64,000 nt of DNA from Olsenella_L sp051876355 (lineage in GTDB: Bacteria; Actinomycetota; Coriobacteriia; Coriobacteriales; Atopobiaceae), in contig JBJEHU010000047.1 of the NCBI GenBank assembly GCA_051876355.1, forward strand, positions 20,232-84,231. The letters are read 5' to 3'. This document shows, piece after piece, positions 62,369 to 64,000 of this stretch (position 1 is its first letter; each line of letters begins with the position of its first letter). Made by a program: the position numbers and the translations under genes. The notes below the pieces were generated by a model. The model searched no databases. It was not told where the DNA came from and worked only from the letters and a program-made list of their open reading frames with translations.

Positions 62369-62746
62369 ATGCTCGGTGCCCAGGCGCTCGAAGTGATGGT
62401 CTACTGCGACGATGTGGAAGCCTGCAGGATCTGCTGGACGGAGAAGCTCGGCTTCCAGGAGGAGACCGTGCGTCCGGGACCGGAGGGATCTGTTGCTCCC
62501 GTGCTCTCGTTCGGGCCAGCAGATGCCCATATCGTCCTTATGGACCGCTCGCTCGTCGAGAAGTATTCTCCTGAGGTCAATACTCTCATGCCGTCCCTCC
62601 TTTTCCGGGTAGCGGATATCGAAGCCGTGCATGAGGAGATGGAGAGGCGCGATGCCACCGTCTCGGACGTTGTGGACATGGGTGGCATGAGGTCCTTCAG
62701 CTTCTCAGATGACGAAGGGCACTGGATGGCAGCAGCCGAAGCCTAG
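62369..62746 (+). CDS. VOC-family (glyoxalase/bleomycin-resistance fold) protein
   Basis: This single-unit VOC protein (125 aa) has two beta-alpha-beta-beta-beta halves (ALEVMVYCDDVEACRICWTEKLGF; LMPSLLFRVADIEAVHEEMERR) and ends with FSFSDDEGHWMAAAE, where a metal-ligand Glu would lie. AAGGAGG precedes the ATG at 62369. Its substrate is unknown. The end overlaps the kptA stop on the other strand by three bases. Confidence 0.85.
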   Translation: MLGAQALEVMVYCDDVEACRICWTEKLGFQEETVRPGPEGSVAPVLSFGPADAHIVLMDRSLVEKYSPEVNTLMPSLLFRVADIEAVHEEMERRDATVSDVVDMGGMRSFSFSDDEGHWMAAAEA

Positions 62747-63303
62747 TCTTCACCCTCTGCCAGAGCGAGATATTCGGGCGGAATCGGGTCTGCAAGCCAC
62801 ACGGCATCGTTTCCCCTATAGAAGCCTATGCCAGAAGCGAAGGCGCGCTTCGCATCGACAGCCAGAAGGGCAGGCTTTGCGTCCCTCCTCCTGCCTACAT
62901 CGAGCGCTGTGGCTACATCGGCCGAGAGATGCACATACTGCCTCTCCATGGGAAGAAGCCCCTGCTTGAAGATAGAGGGGAGAAATTTCCTGGCGGTACC
63001 GTGGTAGAGGATGGAAGGCGGCTCTGCCGGCTCGTGCACGATCTTCTCCTTGAATGAATGTCCGTAGAGTGCCCGGATGCGGGTGCCAGCAATCTCATGC
63101 CGTTTCTTCTCGGAGGTGGCAACGATCTCCTCGAGGTCGGACTCGGTCACAGGGCGTCTGCCGGGATGCTTTGCATTGACGGCTGCCAGAAGATCGGCAA
63201 TCTCGACGAAGCCCTCTGAGTCCAGCGTGAGACCATACTCTTCGGGATGGTGCCGAAGAGCATAGGAGATCTCCTTGCTGATATGGATAAGCCTGGAATT
63301 TAT
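62743..63303 (-). CDS. kptA: RNA 2'-phosphotransferase (KptA/Tpt1), no canonical start codon
   Basis: KptA moves a 2'-phosphate from RNA to NAD+. The C-terminal domain has IRALYGHSF, ILYHGTARKFL and RQYVHLSADVATALDVGRRR. The N-terminal domain is also coded in frame upstream of the first GTG: SKEISYALRHHPEEYGLTLDSEGFVEIADLLAAV. No ATG, GTG or TTG lies between the preceding in-frame stop and this domain. The best-placed codon is ATA at 63303, with AAGGGG four bases before it, giving 186 aa, the family length. Either a rare start is used or a recent ATG-to-ATA change silenced the gene. Confidence 0.78.
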   Translation of the reverse strand: MNSRLIHISKEISYALRHHPEEYGLTLDSEGFVEIADLLAAVNAKHPGRRPVTESDLEEIVATSEKKRHEIAGTRIRALYGHSFKEKIVHEPAEPPSILYHGTARKFLPSIFKQGLLPMERQYVHLSADVATALDVGRRRDAKPALLAVDAKRAFASGIGFYRGNDAVWLADPIPPEYLALAEGED

Positions 63304-63364
63304 GATGCCCCTTGAGTGACGAATGCTACCTGCTACTCATCATAGATCTGGCAAATGGCTGGTT

Positions 63365-63884
63365 TCATGGAATCGGTTCAGGCAGAGGGCCGAAGACAAA
63401 GGGATCGGGGAGGGAGACGAGCTCGTACCAGCGTGCAGCGAGCAGATGGGCATAGACGTGGGGCTCGAGGCCATACGATTCAAGCGCATATCCGTCATTC
63501 ACCTCGACAAGAAGTGTCCGACCATCCTCTGCGAGGCCGAAATCTGCTGTATAGCCTTGCGGTGCATCATCGTAGGCTGGATGGCGGAGCGCACAATAGC
63601 CGGATCGAGAGGCTGGTCCCAGGTGCCGCGGTAGCGGCGTACATCGAGAATCTGACCACGCAGGACAAAGCAGCGCCACTCAGCGACAAAGCTCACAGGC
63701 CCGCTGCAGAACGCTTCCGATTCCGCTTGCGGACATATCTTTGGCTGTGCCTCTGTATGTGGAAGAAGGCACAATCTCCGCTCCCATATCCTGAAAGCCA
63801 AAGACAGCAGCAGCGGTACTTGCATCCCACGGCACGCCGTGAACCGACTGGAGGAAGATGCAGGGTATGGACAGATTTTTTCAT
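63365..63884 (-). pseudogene. ATP-grasp domain protein gene (DUF4343-like), broken
   Basis: Three minus-strand frames carry pieces of one protein: an N-terminal part (IPCIFLQSVHGVPWDAST, AAAVFGFQDMGAEIVPSSTY), a middle part (VSFVAEWRCFVLRGQILDVRRYRG) and a C-terminal part (DDAPQGYTADFGLAEDGRTLLVEVNDGYALESYGL). The order is right but two frameshifts and an internal deletion separate them; the remaining length is about 170 residues against nearly 300 expected. AT-rich DNA follows it to the window end. Confidence 0.72.
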
Positions 63885-64000
63885 AGAGCCACCCTGGTGG
63901 GCAAGATGAATTTTAATAACAGATTAGAGGCAAAAGGCTTTATTAGAAAATGGCTAAGGACTTGCAGCATAGTTAGGCTCATAGAACTGTAAGCGGCTTA

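Noticed and set aside
1..64000. CRISPR array, rRNA operon, intact insertion sequence or prophage
   Set aside because: No regularly spaced repeats, rRNA sequence, transposase or phage structural gene was seen; the only mobile-type gene is the Rpn-like nuclease, which lacks flanking inverted repeats.

Overview
The window is about 60 percent G+C DNA from an actinobacterium. My best guess is a gut or oral member of Coriobacteriia (Olsenella/Atopobium/Collinsella-like). That placement is inference. It rests on the base composition, the type Ic (actinobacterial) aspartate aminotransferase, the alanine/lysine/arginine-rich protein tails, the polycistronic layout with many start/stop overlaps, and the load of PTS, glycosidase and hexuronate genes.

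Bases 1-33,400 are mostly core chromosome. The left edge holds the end of a MoxR-type ATPase gene, then pyrE, a DegV gene, nhaA and an aspartate aminotransferase. A tight plus-strand cluster follows: TPR protein, STAS protein, TatA/B-like protein, tatC, an archaeal-looking topoisomerase I, tmk, holB and a ricT-like PSP1 gene. Next come dinB, queD, a catalytically dead GH5-like gene, rsmI, a Rpn-type nuclease gene, metG, rsmA, tatD, comF and a racemase-like gene. A strongly structured intergenic RNA of about 230 nt lies between comF and hpf (raiA); I interpret it as a raiA-motif RNA. It is followed by a solute-binding-like protein, hpf, a second DegV, a 3-hydroxyisobutyrate-dehydrogenase-like enzyme, two hypothetical proteins and a fused DUF523 (TudS-like) plus purine nucleoside phosphorylase gene.

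Bases 33,700-48,500 form a glycan and hexuronate region. uxuB-uxuA and a divergent GntR regulator share a palindromic operator that recurs in front of a GH2 glycosidase. This is followed by a circularly permuted GH3 with a Tat signal, a small four-helix membrane protein, a GPH-family sugar symporter and a second permuted GH3. Bases 48,500-52,200 are a worn boundary region: a tRNA-Thr(CGT) with a 24-bp partial copy upstream, a DUF1275 protein, a frameshifted AEC permease, a Phd/RelE toxin-antitoxin pair, and a shrunken collinear copy of the RpiR-PTS locus that follows.

Bases 52,164-62,750 hold an RpiR regulator divergent from a beta-glucoside PTS and 6-phospho-beta-glucosidase operon, a LytTR two-component pair, a third permuted GH3 with membrane segments at both ends, an esterase and a VOC protein. 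The right edge has a kptA (RNA 2'-phosphotransferase) gene without a normal start codon, a ruined ATP-grasp gene, and a short AT-rich stretch.

Regulatory signals visible in the DNA include two GAAC-N4-GTTC palindromes (SOS-box type), one before dinB and one before the Rpn-type gene, several strong intrinsic terminators, and the GntR operators. No CRISPR array, rRNA gene or intact insertion sequence is visible.
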